A DNA stretch of 7,286 nt from Galactobacter sp. (GTDB taxonomy: Bacteria > Actinomycetota > Actinomycetes > Actinomycetales > Micrococcaceae), in the NCBI GenBank assembly GCA_022712075.1, contig JALAHE010000288.1:1-7286 (forward strand), written 5' to 3'. A model generated the notes under the pieces. It had not been told where the DNA came from. It saw only the letters and a program-made list of their open reading frames with translations, and did not search any database. Positions 5,835-7,286 of this stretch are shown in pieces; position 1 is the stretch's first letter; each line of letters opens with the position of its first letter. The position numbers were made by a program, and so were the translations under genes.

Positions 5835-5840
5835 TATTCC
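5835..5840 (+). promoter_or_regulatory. Weak candidate -10 (TATTCC, preceded by TGC) for the MHS gene
   Basis: TGCTATTCC lies in the least GC-rich part of the gap, with TTGTGG (5824-5829) just upstream but too close to be its -35. It departs from TANNNT at the last base, as a promoter that relies on an activator might. If used, transcription starts near 5847, which puts the CRP-type site near -36 and the 5848-5876 palindrome at the very 5' end of the mRNA. The assignment is tentative. Confidence 0.3.
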
Positions 5841-5847
5841 GGTCGCA

Positions 5848-5876
5848 GTTCCCGACCGAGCGTTCGGTATGGGAAC
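5848..5876. promoter_or_regulatory. Compound palindrome: repressor operator or 5' mRNA hairpin of the MHS gene
   Basis: Two nested inverted repeats share one centre: outer GTTCCC (5848-5853) with GGGAAC (5871-5876), and inner ACCGA (5855-5859) with TCGGT (5864-5868) around GCGT. As RNA this is an 11-bp stem with a small internal loop (G opposite AT) and a tetraloop. As DNA the inner ACCGA-N4-TCGGT looks like operators of some TetR-family regulators of aromatic-acid catabolism genes (PaaR-like, from memory). Its place just downstream of the likely start site and 51 bases before the ATG suits a repressor roadblock. Confidence 0.5.
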
Positions 5877-5914
5877 AGCGCACCATGACACCCGCACCCT
5901 CCGGTGCCCCGAAC

Positions 5915-5920
5915 AAGGGA
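5915..5920 (+). promoter_or_regulatory. Shine-Dalgarno AAGGGA that fixes the ATG at 5928
   Basis: AAGGGA ends seven bases before the ATG at 5928. It decides for this start over the in-frame GTG at 5904, which has no ribosome-binding site. This gene therefore has a leader and a classical start, unlike the three preceding genes. Confidence 0.7.
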
Positions 5921-5927
5921 CACATCC

Positions 5928-7253
5928 ATGAGCAGCACCACCACCGCACCCCCGGTGAGCGCCGAGCGCCGCCGCGAACAGCGCAAGGTCCTCGCCGGCA
6001 CGCTGGTCGGTACCTCCATCGAGTGGTACGACTTCTTCATCTACGCGCAGGCCGCCGGCCTCGTGCTCGGCCCCCTCTTCTTCGCCCCCGTGGCCAAGGA
6101 GAACCCGGGTCTGGCAACGATCATCTCGTTCGCCACCATCGGCATCTCCTTCCTCTTCCGCCCGCTCGGCGCCATCGTGGCCGGCCACCTGGGCGACCGC
6201 CTGGGGCGCAAGAAGATGCTCGTGCTGACGCTCATCCTCATGGGCGCCTCGACGGCCCTCATCGGCGTGCTGCCGACCTACGCCCAGATCGGCATCGCCG
6301 CGCCGATCATGCTCATGCTGCTGCGCGTGCTGCAGGGCTTCTCCGCCGGTGGGGAGTGGGGCGGCGCCGCCCTGATGGCCGTGGAACACGCCCCCAAGGG
6401 CAAGCGCTCCTGGTTCGGCGCCTTCCCGCAGATCGGTGTCCCGATCGGCATGATCCTCGCCACGGCCGTGCTGTGGATCATCCAGCAGATCATCGGCCAG
6501 CAGGCCTTCCTCGAGTGGGGCTGGCGCCTGCCGTTCCTCTTCTCGATCGCCCTCGTGTTCGTCGGCTGGATCATCCGCCGCGCCGTCGAGGAGTCACCGA
6601 TCTTCGCCGAGCTCCAGGCCCGCAAGGCCGAGTCCTCCGCCCCGCTTGGCCAGCTGTTCAAGAAGAACACCAAGGAGGTGGTGCTCGCCGCGCTGATCTT
6701 CATCTCGAACAACGCCGCCGGCTACCTCGTCATCGCGTTCTTCATCAGCTACCTGTCCAAGACGCTTGGCCTGCCCATGCCCTCGGTGCTGCTGACCACC
6801 GCGCTCGCCTCCTTCGGCTGGCTCATCTTCACCCTGGTGGGCGGCTACCTCGGCGATAAGTGGGGCCGCAAGCGCACCTTCCAGGTGGGCTACACGATCA
6901 TCCTGCTGTGGGCCATCCCCATGTGGTTCCTCATCGACTCCAAGGACCTCGGCCTTTACTTCATCGCCGCCTTTGTCCTGACGATCGGCCTTGGCCTGTC
7001 CTACGGCCCGCAGGCCGCTCTGTACGCCGAGATGTTCCCGCCGCACATCCGCTACTCGGGCGTCTCGATCGGCTACGCCCTCGGCACCATCCTGGGTGGC
7101 GCGTTTGCCCCGATGATCTCCGAAGCCATCCTGAAGTCGACGGGCCAGTCCTGGCACATCGGCATCTACCTGGCCGGCATCACGGTCATCTCTCTGATCG
7201 CCGTGAGCATCGTCAAGGAGCGCAAGGACGTGGACCTCGGCGTCGCCGCCTGA
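5928..7253 (+). CDS. MHS-family MFS permease (metabolite:H+ symporter)
   Basis: A 441-residue proton symporter of the inner membrane, in the group of ShiA, ProP and organic- or aromatic-acid importers. After a hydrophilic N-terminus comes GTSIEWYDFFIYAQAAGLVL (28-47), the MHS helix-1 signature. Motif A GHLGDRLGRKK is at 86-96 and its second-half copy GGYLGDKWGRKR at 305-316. RVLQGFSAGGEWGGA (133-147), WGWRLPFL (197-204) and YGPQAALYAEMFPPHIRYSG (359-378) are also family hallmarks. Length is normal for MHS (about 430-500), and no key motif is missing. The substrate is not readable; a carboxylate or osmolyte is typical of the family. The upstream CRP-type site and repressor-like palindrome point to a nutrient-controlled importer rather than a housekeeping one. 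It ends 33 bases before the window edge, and no partner enzyme is visible. Confidence 0.93.
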   Translation: MSSTTTAPPVSAERRREQRKVLAGTLVGTSIEWYDFFIYAQAAGLVLGPLFFAPVAKENPGLATIISFATIGISFLFRPLGAIVAGHLGDRLGRKKMLVLTLILMGASTALIGVLPTYAQIGIAAPIMLMLLRVLQGFSAGGEWGGAALMAVEHAPKGKRSWFGAFPQIGVPIGMILATAVLWIIQQIIGQQAFLEWGWRLPFLFSIALVFVGWIIRRAVEESPIFAELQARKAESSAPLGQLFKKNTKEVVLAALIFISNNAAGYLVIAFFISYLSKTLGLPMPSVLLTTALASFGWLIFTLVGGYLGDKWGRKRTFQVGYTIILLWAIPMWFLIDSKDLGLYFIAAFVLTIGLGLSYGPQAALYAEMFPPHIRYSGVSIGYALGTILGGAFAPMISEAILKSTGQSWHIGIYLAGITVISLIAVSIVKERKDVDLGVAA

Positions 7254-7286
7254 TCCACCCCGTCTCCTTCAAGAACCCGCCCGGAC

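Noticed and set aside
5904..5927. Earlier GTG start for the MHS permease
   Set aside because: No Shine-Dalgarno precedes it, whereas AAGGGA sits seven bases before the ATG at 5928.
1..7286. CRISPR, IS/transposon, phage, toxin-antitoxin, tRNA or a novel defence system
   Set aside because: I saw no spaced repeats, transposase motifs, tRNA cloverleaf or unknown gene cluster; all five full-length genes, including the frameshifted one, belong to well-known families and composition is uniform.

Overview
The window is very GC-rich, and nearly all codons of its genes end in G or C. It looks like ordinary chromosome from a high-GC actinobacterium, probably Micrococcales (Micrococcus/Kocuria/Arthrobacter-like). 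That placement is inferred from composition, from the TANNNT-type -10 boxes and from the style of the proteins; no rRNA or marker gene is present to confirm it. Every supported gene lies on the + strand. The many long reading frames on the other strand are GC-rich shadows.

Layout: (1) 3-101, the last 32 codons of a gene that enters from the left, unidentified but possibly aroB. (2) 102-284, a promoter and a leader with two hairpins, then 285-1661, a 12-helix-type MFS permease with a GTG start and a good Shine-Dalgarno. (3) 1686-2639, a beta-ketoacyl-ACP synthase III (FabH) with its Cys-His-Asn triad intact, closed by a 19-bp-stem intrinsic terminator. (4) 2748-4085, a cytosolic M20-family metallopeptidase (CPS1/PM20D1-like) with all metal ligands present. 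(5) 4195-5671, a DHA2-type (14-helix) MFS drug exporter broken by one extra C in a C5 run at 4521-4525. (6) A regulated intergenic region, 5672-5927, carrying a CRP/GlxR-type palindrome and a second compound palindrome. (7) 5928-7253, an MHS-family (metabolite:H+ symporter) permease. The last 33 bases hold nothing I can name.

The genes do not form one pathway: each has its own promoter or is separated by a terminator. There are three secondary transporters (one of them frameshifted), one lipid-initiation enzyme and one peptidase. I see no phage, IS, CRISPR, defence or biosynthetic-cluster signature and no previously undescribed system. The points most worth checking are regulatory: three genes have a -10 box ending 7-8 nt before the start codon, which predicts leaderless mRNAs; the MHS gene appears to have both a CRP-type site and a repressor-like operator or 5' hairpin; and the first MFS gene has a structured leader. 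The frameshift also needs a check for sequencing error.
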